A stretch of 64,000 nucleotides of DNA from Desulfosporosinus sp. (lineage in GTDB: Bacteria > Bacillota > Desulfitobacteriia > Desulfitobacteriales > Desulfitobacteriaceae). The notes beneath the pieces are model-generated. The model worked only from the letters and a program-made list of their open reading frames with translations, did not search any database and was not told the DNA's origin. Positions within the stretch are counted from its first letter, which is position 1, and every line of letters begins with the position of its first letter. Position numbers and translations under genes: made by a program. Below are positions 1-9,373 of this stretch, piece by piece. The stretch lies in NCBI GenBank assembly GCA_003513495.1, contig DOPM01000060.1, positions 62,001 through 126,000 on the forward strand, written 5' to 3'.

Positions 1-132
1 GAAGCCGGGTTTTCTTTATTCCAAGATTCATATGAAGTTTTTCTATCGCAAATTTTTGGTTTAAACGATAATAATTCTGCTCTAGAAGGAATTCGAGGGG
101 AGAATGTAGAAGATATTGAAGATATTGGGTAA
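1..132 (+). CDS. C-terminal end of an unrecognised protein (partial)
   Basis: Frame 1 is open from the window edge to a TAA at 130-132, giving a 43-residue tail that ends in an acidic stretch (Glu-Asp-Ile repeats). The start lies outside the window. No domain can be recognised. An open stretch this short can arise by chance, so this is only a probable gene end. Confidence 0.35.
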   Translation, partial: EAGFSLFQDSYEVFLSQIFGLNDNNSALEGIRGENVEDIEDIG

Positions 133-415
133 CTCTGGACTGAAATGGAAAACTATTAGACTTTTTTGGGAAATCGGGCCTTTTTAGTTGTGATAAATAC
201 CAAATAGGGTCTTAAGCCCATTGTAATTGAGAGTTTAATCACCTACAAGGTCAAAAGTTTAGATGTATCTTCAGGGGTATTCTGCATATTCTATTAAATC
301 TGAACCAATTGTGAGTAATTTTTCCATGTTTGCCATACGATTTATTAATTATCGCCATATTGACTTATTACGACCAGAGTGCTAGTCTTATTTTGGAAGT
401 AAAAATTTTTTTAAT

Positions 416-444
416 ATAGTTTGTGCATTTTGTTACGTTTAATC
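416..444 (+). promoter_or_regulatory. 29-bp motif shared with the SulP-1 upstream region
   Basis: The segment ATAGTTTGTGCA, 3-4 variable bases, then TTACGT-TAATC recurs at 10125-10153 with only a few mismatches. The two copies lie ahead of qmoA and ahead of the first SulP gene. It may be a promoter or the site of a common regulator of sulfate uptake and activation; the factor is unknown. Confidence 0.5.
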
Positions 445-600
445 TGAATACATATAAATAGTGTAGACAAGTTCTTAATTATATATGTGAAAGAAATCAT
501 ATTCCCTTGAGGTTATGATGAAGTTGAAGACTTTTATTCATATCGTCAATTAGCCATAGTATCCTATATATTCCCCAAAGTACTATAGAAAGCAAATATC

Positions 601-655
601 TCCTATTTAAAATAGGAGGAATGCTATAAGGTTGGTCAAGGGATCCTTGTCCAAC
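601..655 (+). promoter_or_regulatory. Palindrome and hairpin in the qmoA leader
   Basis: 601-617 is a perfect palindrome (TCCTATTT / AAATAGGA around one base). 631-655 folds into a stem GTTGG-CAAGG / CCTTG-CCAAC with one internal mismatch and a three-base loop. Both lie within 105 bp of the qmoA start. They could be an operator and an RNA hairpin; there is no T-run, so simple termination is unlikely. Confidence 0.4.
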
Positions 656-705
656 TGACTCGGTGAATTCCGAGAGTTTTATTGACATATAAGGGAGGTA
701 GAAGG

Positions 706-1947
706 ATGGCGCATAAGAGTATTTTGGTGGTCGGAGGGGGAGTAAGCGGACTTACAGCCGCTGTTGAAGCTTCCGAAGCAGGAAGTGAGGTCTATCTGGT
801 TGAACAGAAATCCTACCTAGGTGGTAGAGTGGCCCAGATGAACCAGTATTTTCCGAAGTTGTGCCCCCCGAACTGCGGGTTGGAGATTAATTTTAAACGG
901 ATTAAGCAAAATCCCCGGATCAAATTCTTCACTTTAGCTGAAATCGAAAAGATAAACGGTGTAGAAGGAGATTATACAGTAACAGTAAAATTAAATCCCC
1001 GTTATGTAAATCAGAACTGCACAGCTTGCGGTAAGTGTTCCGAAGTATGTCCTGCAGAAAGGTCTAACGAATTTAATTACGGAATGGATAAAACAAAAGC
1101 TGCTTATAAGGCTCATGAGTTCGCTTTCCCAATGAAGTATGTTATAGACGGTGAGGCGTGTTTAGGAGCAGAATGCGGAAAATGTGTTGCCGCATGTCAG
1201 TACGGTGCTATTGAATTAGATATGGCGGCAAAAAGCTTTGATTTGAATGTTGGATCAATCGTTTGGTCTACGGGTTGGGAACCCTATGATGCCACGAAGG
1301 TTGATTATTATGGTTTTGGGAAACACCAAAATGTTATTACGAACGTTATGATGGAGCGTTTGGCTGCTTCAAATGGACCTACTGCTGGAAAAATTGTTCG
1401 GCCATCCGATGGAAAAGAAGTTAAAACCATTGCTTTTGTTCAATGTGCTGGTTCCCGTGACGAAAATCATCTGCCCTATTGTTCTGGAGTTTGCTGTATG
1501 GCTTCGCTAAAACAAGCAACCTACGTCAAAGCAATGTATCCGGATTCAAAGGTTTATATGTTTTATATAGATGTCAGAGCGATGGGTAAACACGAAGAGT
1601 TTTATACCAAAGTTCAAGATGACATCACTATGATCAAAGGAAAAGTTGGCGAAATCTCTGAAGATCCAGAGACTAAAGATGTAATTGTTCAAGTAGAAAA
1701 TCAGTTAACTGGCGAGATCATGAAGGAAACTGTTGACATGGTTGTGTTAGCTACAGGAATGGTACCAGCTACTTCGAATGTACCGGATGCAATAGCCTAT
1801 GATGAGGATGGCTTCGTTGTTTCCGATCCACAACAACTAGGGATTTATGGCGCAGGATGTGTTAAGAAGCCGTTAGATGTTTCCTCATCGGTTAAAGATT
1901 CTACTTCTGCAGCGCTTAAGGCCATTCAATCTACGGTGAGGAGGTAG
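706..1947 (+). CDS. qmoA: QmoA, HdrA-like flavoprotein of the Qmo complex
   Basis: 413-residue FAD protein that, with QmoB, carries electrons between the membrane/quinone side or a soluble donor and APS reductase in the cytoplasm. A dinucleotide-binding GGGVSG lies at residues 10-15. Two ferredoxin-like cysteine groups follow: C105-C108-C111-C115 and C152-C157-C160-C164. A second Rossmann-like half runs to the C terminus. I chose ATG 706 over the in-frame TTG 682 because AAGGGAGGT sits 6 bases before 706. qmoB starts four bases after the stop, so the two are translationally linked. HdrA-family membership and position beside qmoB, sat and apr make the assignment firm; the electron partner is inference. 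Confidence 0.93.
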   Translation: MAHKSILVVGGGVSGLTAAVEASEAGSEVYLVEQKSYLGGRVAQMNQYFPKLCPPNCGLEINFKRIKQNPRIKFFTLAEIEKINGVEGDYTVTVKLNPRYVNQNCTACGKCSEVCPAERSNEFNYGMDKTKAAYKAHEFAFPMKYVIDGEACLGAECGKCVAACQYGAIELDMAAKSFDLNVGSIVWSTGWEPYDATKVDYYGFGKHQNVITNVMMERLAASNGPTAGKIVRPSDGKEVKTIAFVQCAGSRDENHLPYCSGVCCMASLKQATYVKAMYPDSKVYMFYIDVRAMGKHEEFYTKVQDDITMIKGKVGEISEDPETKDVIVQVENQLTGEIMKETVDMVVLATGMVPATSNVPDAIAYDEDGFVVSDPQQLGIYGAGCVKKPLDVSSSVKDSTSAALKAIQSTVRR

Positions 1948-1951
1948 CCCA

Positions 1952-4174
1952 ATGGATAAAAAAACAGGTGTTTATATCTGCACTGGCTGTAGTATCGGAG
2001 AATCTCTGAAAGTAGAGAGCCTGTCCAAGGTTGCCACCAAGGAAGGCAAGGTTCCGGTTTGTAAAACACACCCCTTTCTCTGTGGTGCAGAAGGGGTTGC
2101 ATTAATAAAGAATGACATTGAAGCTGAGGGTGTTAATACAGTTCTTATAGCTGCTTGCTCACCCCGTGTTAATTATGATGTCTTTGAATTTGACGGTTCA
2201 GTAATCATGGAAAGGGTCAATATCAGAGAACAGGTCATTTGGAGTCAACCAGCTAATGACGAGGATACCCAGATGATGGCTGAGGATTATCTGAGAATGG
2301 GCCTTGCTAAAGTGAAGCATATCGATCTGCCGGTGCCTTACCAAGGTGTTGATATGGTCAAGACCCTCCTAGTAGTAGGTGGAGGCTTGACAGGTATGAG
2401 TGCCGCTTTAGAAGCTGCAAAAGCAGGGTATAAAGCAGTTCTAGTTGAAAAAAGCCCCGTTCTTGGAGGCTGGATGAACGGCTTGTTTAAGCAAGCTCCC
2501 CGGAAAGCGCCTTTTACAACCCCTGAAGAGGTTGACATAGCTGAATTGGTTAAACAGGTTGAAGATCATTCAGACATTACCGTCTACACTAGCGCAGAAA
2601 TACAAGAAATTGCTGGTGCCCCAGGTATGTTCGATGCATCGATCAGTCAAAATGGCGCTACAGTTAAGGAAAGAGTCGGTTCTGTGGTTCTCGCTACAGG
2701 CGCTGTCCCTTATGATCCCACAAAATTAGACTATCTTGGTTATGGTAAATATGAGAATGTTATTACATCACAACAAATGGAGGAACTGGCTTCTAAGGGC
2801 AAGATTGTTCGCCCAGACGGAAAAGAAGTACAGAGTATTGCCTTTATCCAATGCGCTGGCTCACGGGATCCTGAACATTTACCCTATTGCTCTGCAACCT
2901 GTTGTGTAGAGTCTTTAAAACAGGCGTCTTATCTAAAGGAGCAGAATCCAGAAGCTAACGTATTTGTTTTCTACAAAGATATGCGGGCTGCCGGTCAGTA
3001 CGAACGTCTCTATCAACAAGTGCAAAAAGATGGAGGTATCTTCGTTCGAGGAGAAATTAAGGGTATTACCGAAGATGGGGATAAGAATCTGCTCATTGAA
3101 GCAACCGATGTTCTATCTGGAGCAACGATTGCGACTGAAGGCGTAGATATGGTGGTTTTAGCCAATGGTATGGTTCCTACGACAGCTTTTGGTGAGGATA
3201 TAGCTGCCAAGGCTGACACTGAAGAAGATGCAAAAGAAGATGATGGTCCGAAGCCGGAAATTATTCGCAAGTCCAATCTCCTGAATCTTGCCTATCGTCA
3301 AGGTCCAGAGATGCCAACATTAAAATATGGTTATGCAGATTCTCATTTTATCTGCTTCCCATATGAAACTCGACGTACAGGAATTTATGCAGCTGGTAGC
3401 GTCAGAGCTCCGATGGATGAGCTATCCTCCGTTGAAGATGCTACCGGAGCAGCGTTAAAGGCTATTCAATGCATGGAATCAAGCGCCAAAGGCGTGGCTG
3501 TACATCCTCGTGTAGGAGATATGTCTTTCCCTGACTTTGCAATGTCAAGATGTACCCAATGTAAACGTTGTACAGTGGAATGTCCCTTCGGTGCGATTAA
3601 CGAAGATGATAAATTTAATCCGTTGCCAAATCCTACACGCTGCCGCAGATGTGGAATCTGCATGGGAGCTTGTCCAGAACGGATTATTTCATTTAAGAAC
3701 TACTCAGTACCTATGATTGGTAACCTAATCAAGGCAATCGAAGTCCCTGATGAAGATGAAGAAAAACCAAGAATCCTCATCTTTGCTTGTGAAAATGATG
3801 CTTACCCTGCTTTGGATATGGCTGGTATCAATCGGCTGAATTATAACGCTTGGGTCCGTGTTATCCCACTAAGATGCCTTGGCTCATTAAGCTTGGTCTG
3901 GATTGCGGATTCAATGTCCCAGGGAATTGATGGGATCTTCCTACTTGGCTGTAAGCATGGAGATGATTATCAATGCCACTTCATTAAAGGTAGTGAGTTA
4001 GCCGAAATCAGATTATCAAAAGTATCAGAGACCTTAAACAGGTTAGATCTGGACTCTGAACGTGTGCGAATGGATCAAGTCTCTATTACGGATTATGACA
4101 AGATACCCGCAATGTTAGATGACTTTGCTGAAAAACTGAATGAGCTGGGCCCCAACCCCTACAAAGGGTTCTAA
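1952..4174 (+). CDS. qmoB: QmoB, HdrA-MvhD-like flavoprotein of the Qmo complex
   Basis: 740-residue partner of QmoA. Order of parts: a cysteine-containing N-terminal HdrA segment (1-110), an FAD-binding fold beginning near residue 138 (VVGGGLTGMS), two [4Fe-4S] ferredoxin motifs near residues 534-545 (CTQCKRCTVECP) and 564-575 (CRRCGICMGACP), and a C-terminal MvhD-like domain from about 600. This is the usual QmoB architecture. The ribosome site GAGGAGG overlaps the end of qmoA. It acts in the cytoplasm in electron transfer to AprBA. The MvhD-type tail is known in related Hdr complexes as an electron entry or exit module. Confidence 0.93.
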   Translation: MDKKTGVYICTGCSIGESLKVESLSKVATKEGKVPVCKTHPFLCGAEGVALIKNDIEAEGVNTVLIAACSPRVNYDVFEFDGSVIMERVNIREQVIWSQPANDEDTQMMAEDYLRMGLAKVKHIDLPVPYQGVDMVKTLLVVGGGLTGMSAALEAAKAGYKAVLVEKSPVLGGWMNGLFKQAPRKAPFTTPEEVDIAELVKQVEDHSDITVYTSAEIQEIAGAPGMFDASISQNGATVKERVGSVVLATGAVPYDPTKLDYLGYGKYENVITSQQMEELASKGKIVRPDGKEVQSIAFIQCAGSRDPEHLPYCSATCCVESLKQASYLKEQNPEANVFVFYKDMRAAGQYERLYQQVQKDGGIFVRGEIKGITEDGDKNLLIEATDVLSGATIATEGVDMVVLANGMVPTTAFGEDIAAKADTEEDAKEDDGPKPEIIRKSNLLNLAYRQGPEMPTLKYGYADSHFICFPYETRRTGIYAAGSVRAPMDELSSVEDATGAALKAIQCMESSAKGVAVHPRVGDMSFPDFAMSRCTQCKRCTVECPFGAINEDDKFNPLPNPTRCRRCGICMGACPERIISFKNYSVPMIGNLIKAIEVPDEDEEKPRILIFACENDAYPALDMAGINRLNYNAWVRVIPLRCLGSLSLVWIADSMSQGIDGIFLLGCKHGDDYQCHFIKGSELAEIRLSKVSETLNRLDLDSERVRMDQVSITDYDKIPAMLDDFAEKLNELGPNPYKGF

Positions 4175-4214
4175 GTAGACCCCTCCTACCATTAGATAGC
4201 AAAGGAGCAGTATT

Positions 4215-5384
4215 ATGGATGAAATAAAAGAAGTTTCTCTGGAGATGAGAGAATATATTATTTCTTCAGGGGCGGAAACGCTCAACTGGTGTATGCAGTG
4301 CGGTCTCTGCACCAATCTATGTCCGTATCGACAGGTCCCCGGTGAGCTAAGCGAAGTATTTAATATCCGAAAAATGCAACGTCAAGGTCAGTTGGGTTTA
4401 GAAGGTTTTGATGACGAGAGCGTGCTCTTTGCCTGTGTTACCTGTGGTATGTGCCAATCTAATTGTCCAAGAAGCGTGGAAATCATTAAAAATGTACGTT
4501 CTATGCGTAACACCATTGTTGGAGCAGGCATATTACCAGGGCATTTACGTCCGGTTGCAGGAAGTCTTCATGCTAATGGTAACCCATGGACTGGGCCTTC
4601 TGAGAAGAGAGCTGATTGGCTTGAAGGTTTGAATGTCCCAGCGTTTTCGGAAGACACTGAGTATCTGCTTTATGTCTGCTGTACTTCATGCTATGACACT
4701 CGCAGCCAAAAAATCGCTAAGAGCGTCGTAAAACTCTTGCAAAAAGCTGGAGTTAGTTTTGGAGTACTCACAGGTGAAGAGAAGTGTTGTGGTGAAACCA
4801 TACGTAAAATCGGGGATGAAGAACTCTTCGCGAAACTCGCTGAATCAAATATCAAGCTGTTTAATGGAAAAGGCGTGAAAAAGATTATCACGACTTCACC
4901 ACACTGCCTCTATACCTTTAAACAGGATTACCCTGAACTAGGTGGAGAATATGAAGTTATGCATTATGCTGAACTTCTAAGCAGTCTTTTAAAAGACGGA
5001 AAGCTATCTTTACCAGGTGAATTAGCTAAAAAGGTCACGTTCCATGATCCTTGTTACTTAGGGCGGCACAATTTGGTTTACGATGCTCCAAGAGAACTTC
5101 TAGAAGCAGTTCCAGGGGTAGAGTTTGTAGAATTAGATCGCGCTAAGAATAAGAGTCTTTGTTGCTCAGGCGGTGGCGGACGGATTTGGGCGGAGGTGCC
5201 CTTTGGGGAGCGCTTCGGCGAGCTGCGAATCAATGACGCAGTGAAACAAAATGCGGATGTTATAGTTACAGCTTGCCCTTACTGCATCACAATGCTGGAT
5301 GATGCCTGTGCTGGATTAGAAAAGGGCGATGTCCTAAAAGTTATGGAAATGTCAGAATTCCTCTGTGAATCGCTTGAGAAGTAA
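4215..5384 (+). CDS. HdrC-HdrB fusion (HdrD-like) iron-sulfur protein
   Basis: 389-residue soluble protein that takes the place usually held by the membrane subunit QmoC, or by separate hdrC and hdrB genes. The N-terminal HdrC part has two [4Fe-4S] motifs: C26-C29-C32-C36 and C74-C77-C80-C84. The C-terminal HdrB part has two CCG domains. The second fits the non-cubane cluster pattern exactly (C280, C316-C317, C354-x-x-C357); the first has C155-C156-x-x-C159 and C191-C192. No membrane segment is visible, so electrons probably pass to or from a soluble or separately encoded partner. RBS AAAGGAG precedes ATG 4215, 40 bp after qmoB. Homologues are often annotated as glycolate-oxidase-like or heterodisulfide reductase subunits. 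Confidence 0.88.
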   Translation: MDEIKEVSLEMREYIISSGAETLNWCMQCGLCTNLCPYRQVPGELSEVFNIRKMQRQGQLGLEGFDDESVLFACVTCGMCQSNCPRSVEIIKNVRSMRNTIVGAGILPGHLRPVAGSLHANGNPWTGPSEKRADWLEGLNVPAFSEDTEYLLYVCCTSCYDTRSQKIAKSVVKLLQKAGVSFGVLTGEEKCCGETIRKIGDEELFAKLAESNIKLFNGKGVKKIITTSPHCLYTFKQDYPELGGEYEVMHYAELLSSLLKDGKLSLPGELAKKVTFHDPCYLGRHNLVYDAPRELLEAVPGVEFVELDRAKNKSLCCSGGGGRIWAEVPFGERFGELRINDAVKQNADVIVTACPYCITMLDDACAGLEKGDVLKVMEMSEFLCESLEK

Positions 5385-5413
5385 ACGCGTGGAAATTCTG
5401 AGTAAATATTGAT

Positions 5414-5482
5414 GTTAAACTAACCCCAGGCTAAAAGTAAATGAAAAAGTTCAGATGGCTTATAGCTATGGGGTTAGTTAAC
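5414..5482 (+). promoter_or_regulatory. Long-range inverted repeat ahead of sat
   Basis: Arms 5414-5428 and 5469-5482 are complementary apart from one extra A (GTTAA-ACTAACCCCA against TGGGGTTAGTTAAC), separated by 40 bases. The 262-bp gap between the HdrD-like gene and sat holds only this structure, so it may end the upstream transcript, attenuate sat, or be two operator halves. No T-run follows. Confidence 0.4.
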
Positions 5483-5646
5483 TGATATGGTGAAAAAAGA
5501 CTCAAAGTGTAAGTGAAAGGGGGGATGCCAGAAACTCTGTTTATATAGTGTCTCTTCCGACAGAATTGTTGTTGGTGATGGGCAGGATAAACACTTGTTT
5601 CTGTAGTATACTCACATTCATTATAAAAATTAAGGAGGATTAGACG

Positions 5647-6813
5647 ATGTCAAAACTAGTACCACCCCATGGTGGAAAGTTAACACCGGTATTACTTCCT
5701 GAATCACAAAGAGCGGATGCTTTAGCAAAAGCTAAAACATTACCAGTGATTCGCATGACTTCCAGAGAAACATCTGACCTATTGATGATTGGAATGGGTG
5801 CATTCAGCCCATTAACAGGTTTCATGGACAAAGCCAATTATGAGAGTGTTGTTGAAACAAAACACTTAACCAATGGCTTGGCATGGCCTCTCCCAATTAC
5901 CGTTTCTGTCACACGCGAACAATCTGAAGCTATCAAAATTGGCATGGAAGTAGCTTTAGTCGATGATGAAACAGATACTTACTGCGGTATTTTAACGGTT
6001 AGTGATAAATATGAGTATGACAAAGTCAAAGAGTGCAAAGCAGTATTCTTTACTGATGACCCAGAACATGATGGTGTCAAAAAAGTTATGGCTCAAGGAG
6101 ACGTCAACGTTGGCGGTGAGTTAGTAACATTTAGTCAACTCGGCTACGCTTCAAAATACGGTGACTACTATGCTACACCAGCGCAAACCAGAGCGATCTT
6201 CGACGAAAAAGGCTGGGCAACTGTTGCAGCTTTCCAAACTCGTAATCCATTACACCGTTCGCATGAGTTCCTTTGCAAAATGGGAAATGAAGTCTGTGAT
6301 GGACTATTCATTCACCCAATCGTAGGAAAACTAAAATCAGGCGATATCCCTGCTGAAACTCGTCTAGAATGCTACGAAGTTCTTATGAAGAACTATTTCA
6401 ATGAGAAAAATGTTGTGATGAAAGTTTATCCGATGGAAATGCGTTATGCAGGACCTAGCGAAGCAATTCTTCACGCTATTTTCCGTCAAAACTTCGGATG
6501 CAGCCATATTCTTGTAGGCCGTGACCATGCTGGTGTAGGCGACTACTATACAGCATATCAAGCACAAGAAATCTTCGAAACCTTTAAACCAGGTGAAATC
6601 CTTTGCCAACCTCTAAAAGTGACAGCAGCTATGTATTGCAATAAGTGCGAAGGCATGACTACTGAAAAAACTTGCCCACACGGTAAAGAAGATCATCTGA
6701 AAATCAGTGGCACGAAGCTAAGAGCAATGTTGGCAGCTGGTGAAGTACCACCTAGCAACTTCAGTCGTAAAGAAGTACTGGAAATTCTTCTTAAATATTA
6801 CTCCTCAAAATAA
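5647..6813 (+). CDS. sat: Sulfate adenylyltransferase (ATP sulfurylase)
   Basis: 388 residues, the usual length of the dissimilatory homo-oligomeric enzyme. It makes APS and pyrophosphate from ATP and sulfate in the cytoplasm. The sulfate/ATP-binding motif QTRNPLHRSHE starts at residue 197 with the HxxH pair at 203/206, and the second motif GRDHAG begins at 291. A Cys/His group near 327-340 (CNKCEG...CPH) resembles the metal-binding tail of dissimilatory enzymes. ATG 5647 has TAAGGAGG at a good distance. It is followed by aprB and aprA, its pathway partners, with 81 bp to aprB. No fused APS kinase domain is present, which fits dissimilatory use. Confidence 0.96.
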   Translation: MSKLVPPHGGKLTPVLLPESQRADALAKAKTLPVIRMTSRETSDLLMIGMGAFSPLTGFMDKANYESVVETKHLTNGLAWPLPITVSVTREQSEAIKIGMEVALVDDETDTYCGILTVSDKYEYDKVKECKAVFFTDDPEHDGVKKVMAQGDVNVGGELVTFSQLGYASKYGDYYATPAQTRAIFDEKGWATVAAFQTRNPLHRSHEFLCKMGNEVCDGLFIHPIVGKLKSGDIPAETRLECYEVLMKNYFNEKNVVMKVYPMEMRYAGPSEAILHAIFRQNFGCSHILVGRDHAGVGDYYTAYQAQEIFETFKPGEILCQPLKVTAAMYCNKCEGMTTEKTCPHGKEDHLKISGTKLRAMLAAGEVPPSNFSRKEVLEILLKYYSSK

Positions 6814-6894
6814 AAAACTTTGGTTTGAAAATTAAACAAGAGAATCATTCTTAAGTTTAGTTTCAAAAATATATGAATGATGGAGGTTAAACGA

Positions 6895-7332
6895 ATGCCA
6901 AGTTTTGTAATGCAGGAAAAGTGTGACGGATGTAAAGGGCAAGACAAAACAGCTTGCATGTATGCATGCCCAAATGACCTGATGTTGTTAGACAAAGAAA
7001 GAATGAAGGCTGTAAACCTTGATCCTAGTCAATGCTGGGAGTGCCTATGCTGTGTTAAGGCTTGCCCACAACAGGCAATGGACGTTCGCGGATATGCTGA
7101 CTTTGTTCCACTAGGCGCTTCTTGCGTACCTCTTCGTAGTTCCGACAGCATTATGTGGACAGTTAAATTCCGTAATGGCATGACCAAACGCTTTAAATTC
7201 CCAATTCGTACAACCGAAGAAGGTTCCGCAGTACCTGATGCTGGTTATGAAGTCACCACTGACATCAACAGCCATGAACTGTATACCGAACCAGCTTCAA
7301 TGCATATGCCAGTTTGGACTTATAAGAAGTAA
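6895..7332 (+). CDS. aprB: APS reductase beta subunit
   Basis: 145-residue ferredoxin-type subunit that passes electrons to the FAD of AprA. Two [4Fe-4S] motifs are visible: C10-C13-C21-C25, with the insertion typical of AprB, and C47-C50-C53-C57. The C-terminal 70 residues form the extension that wraps around AprA in this family. I chose ATG 6895 (TGGAGG seven bases upstream) rather than ATG 6877, which lies before the ribosome site. aprA follows 39 bp downstream. Confidence 0.95.
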   Translation: MPSFVMQEKCDGCKGQDKTACMYACPNDLMLLDKERMKAVNLDPSQCWECLCCVKACPQQAMDVRGYADFVPLGASCVPLRSSDSIMWTVKFRNGMTKRFKFPIRTTEEGSAVPDAGYEVTTDINSHELYTEPASMHMPVWTYKK

Positions 7333-7371
7333 GCTCTTGTAAAAAGGGAATAAATAGGGAGGTTAAAATCA

Positions 7372-9261
7372 ATGCCAATGAACTTTGAAACAGTAGAAAT
7401 AACAACCGACCTTCTCATCATTGGAGGCGGAATGGGGTCCTGTGGTGCAGCAGTTGAAGCAGCATATTGGGGCAAAAAACATGGACTCAAAGTAACCTTA
7501 GTTGATAAAGCATCAATGCCACGTTCCGGTGCAGTTGGAATGGGATTGTCTGCTATTAACCTATATGTAGGACTTGCAAAAGGCAAAAACACCGTTGAAG
7601 ACTATGTTAGATACGTAAAAAATGACATGATGGGGATTGCCCGTGATGACTTAGTCGCTAACATTGCACGTCACGTTGATAGCTCAGTTCATATGTTTGA
7701 AAAATGGGGACTTCCTTTATGGAAAGACGAAGATGGCGGATATGTTCATGAAGGTAAATGGCAATTAATGATCAGCGGTGAGTCCTATAAAGTTATCGTT
7801 GCTGAAGCAGCTAAGAACGCTTTAGGCGAAGAGAACATTTATGAGAGAGTTTTCATCACCGAGCCACTATTAAAAGATGGTAAATGCGTAGGAGCAGTTG
7901 GATTTAGCGTTCGTGAGAACAAAATCTATGTCTTCAAAGCAAAAGCTACACTCTGTGCTATGGGTGGTACAGTTGGAGTATTTAAACCAAAATCCACTGG
8001 TGAGGGCGCTGGCCGTTCTTGGTATCCTCCCTTCTCCACAGGTTCTTCCGCATACTTCACCATGAAGGCCGGAGCTGAAATGACCTGTCAAGAAGTTCGT
8101 TTCGTTCCTATTCGTTTTAAAGACGCTTATGGCCCTGTTGGAGCTTGGTTCTTACTCTTCAAATCCCGTGCAACCAACGCATTGGGCGAAAACTACATGG
8201 AAACCCGTGCAGATGAACTTAAAAACTGGGGTAAATACGGATCAGCTAAGCCGATCCCAGCTAACCTACGTAACTACCTTGGCTTAATGGACATCAAAGA
8301 AGGCAAAGGACCTCTCTACATGCGGACTGAGGAAGCAATCGCTAACTTGGCCAAGAAGTATGAAGATGATGCTAAAGCCTTTAAGAAAAAGATGAAAGAG
8401 CTCGAAAATGAAGCTTGGGAAGACTTCCTCGATATGACGATTGCACAAGCCTTACTATGGGCTGCAACTAACGTTGAGCCAGAAGTTAGATCTTCTGAAA
8501 TCGCAGCTACCGAGCCATACTTCATCAGTTCTCACTCTGGATCCTCTGGTGCTTGGGTATCCGGTCCGGAAGACCTTTCCGCTGGAACAGACTATTTCTG
8601 GGGTTATGCTCAAATGACCACAGTACCTGCACTCTTTGCAGCCGGAGACGCCACCGGAGCCTGCCCTCACAAGTTCTCCTCAGGAACCCATGCTGAAGGA
8701 CGTATCGCAGCTAAATCAGCTATCAAGTATATCTTAGAGAACAACACACTGATTGAACCAGATCAAGCGGATATTGATGCAGTAAAAGCTGAGATTGTTA
8801 AGCCACTCGAAATTTTCGAAGCTCATAAAGACTTCAGCACAGATGTTGAAGTAAATCCCAACTACATTATGCCTAAGCAGTTCATGTATCGCTTACAAAA
8901 GCTCATGGATGAGTATGTTGGTGGAGCTAACGTATTTTTCAACATGAGCGAATCTTCCTTGACTCGTGCAGCAGAACTGTTCGAATTCATGAAAGAGGAC
9001 TCCCAAAAATTAGCTGCTAGAGATCTCTATGAACTCTTGAGAGCTTGGGAAAATAAACACAGATTATGGCAAGCTGAATCTCACCTTCGCGCCGTAACCT
9101 TCCGTGAAGAAACACGTTGGCCTGGATACTACTTCAGAACAGATAAGCCAACCCTTGACGAAGAGAACTGGCACTGCTTTGTTAACATGAAGTGGGATCC
9201 AAAAACAAATGAATGGTCAGTATTCAAAAAGCCTGTCATTGATATGTTTGGCGTTGAGTAA
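7372..9261 (+). CDS. aprA: APS reductase alpha subunit (FAD)
   Basis: 629-residue catalytic subunit reducing adenosine 5'-phosphosulfate to sulfite and AMP. The FAD-binding GGGMGS starts at residue 18 after a beta strand. Conserved AprA segments include the KSRATNALGENYMETR region, the ISSHSGSSGAW segment with a likely active-site His, and the SSGTHAEGR flavin motif. Length and order match the fumarate reductase/succinate dehydrogenase flavoprotein family members of sulfate reducers. GGGAGG lies ahead of ATG 7372. It is last in the locus and is followed by palindromic sequence. Confidence 0.96.
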   Translation: MPMNFETVEITTDLLIIGGGMGSCGAAVEAAYWGKKHGLKVTLVDKASMPRSGAVGMGLSAINLYVGLAKGKNTVEDYVRYVKNDMMGIARDDLVANIARHVDSSVHMFEKWGLPLWKDEDGGYVHEGKWQLMISGESYKVIVAEAAKNALGEENIYERVFITEPLLKDGKCVGAVGFSVRENKIYVFKAKATLCAMGGTVGVFKPKSTGEGAGRSWYPPFSTGSSAYFTMKAGAEMTCQEVRFVPIRFKDAYGPVGAWFLLFKSRATNALGENYMETRADELKNWGKYGSAKPIPANLRNYLGLMDIKEGKGPLYMRTEEAIANLAKKYEDDAKAFKKKMKELENEAWEDFLDMTIAQALLWAATNVEPEVRSSEIAATEPYFISSHSGSSGAWVSGPEDLSAGTDYFWGYAQMTTVPALFAAGDATGACPHKFSSGTHAEGRIAAKSAIKYILENNTLIEPDQADIDAVKAEIVKPLEIFEAHKDFSTDVEVNPNYIMPKQFMYRLQKLMDEYVGGANVFFNMSESSLTRAAELFEFMKEDSQKLAARDLYELLRAWENKHRLWQAESHLRAVTFREETRWPGYYFRTDKPTLDEENWHCFVNMKWDPKTNEWSVFKKPVIDMFGVE

Positions 9262-9265
9262 GACT

Positions 9266-9373
9266 AATTCAGTCAGTTACTAAGATAGATATTAAATATC
9301 TTCTATTTTAGACTGATTACAAGAGGGGATGGGTACAGATTCTTGAAGAATGTCGGAATTTGTATTCATCCCC
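9266..9373 (+). terminator. Two hairpins after aprA
   Basis: An imperfect palindrome spans about 9268-9317 (GTCAG...AGATATT / AATATCT...GACTGAT), and 9325-9373 forms a stem GGGGATG / CATCCCC with further inner pairing. Neither has a long T-run. They probably end or stabilise the apr transcript. Confidence 0.4.

Larger units (their letters stand above)
133..705. other. Upstream region of the qmo-sat-apr locus
   Basis: This 573-bp AT-rich stretch has no convincing gene; the minus-strand ORF at 497-688 has no ribosome site or recognisable product. It holds a 29-bp motif shared with the SulP upstream region (416-444), a perfect palindrome (601-617) and a hairpin (631-655), listed separately. It is the likely promoter and leader region of qmoA. 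Confidence 0.6.

Noticed and set aside
497..688. Minus-strand 63-codon ORF upstream of qmoA
   Set aside because: No ribosome site, no recognisable protein, and it overlaps the qmoA leader hairpins.
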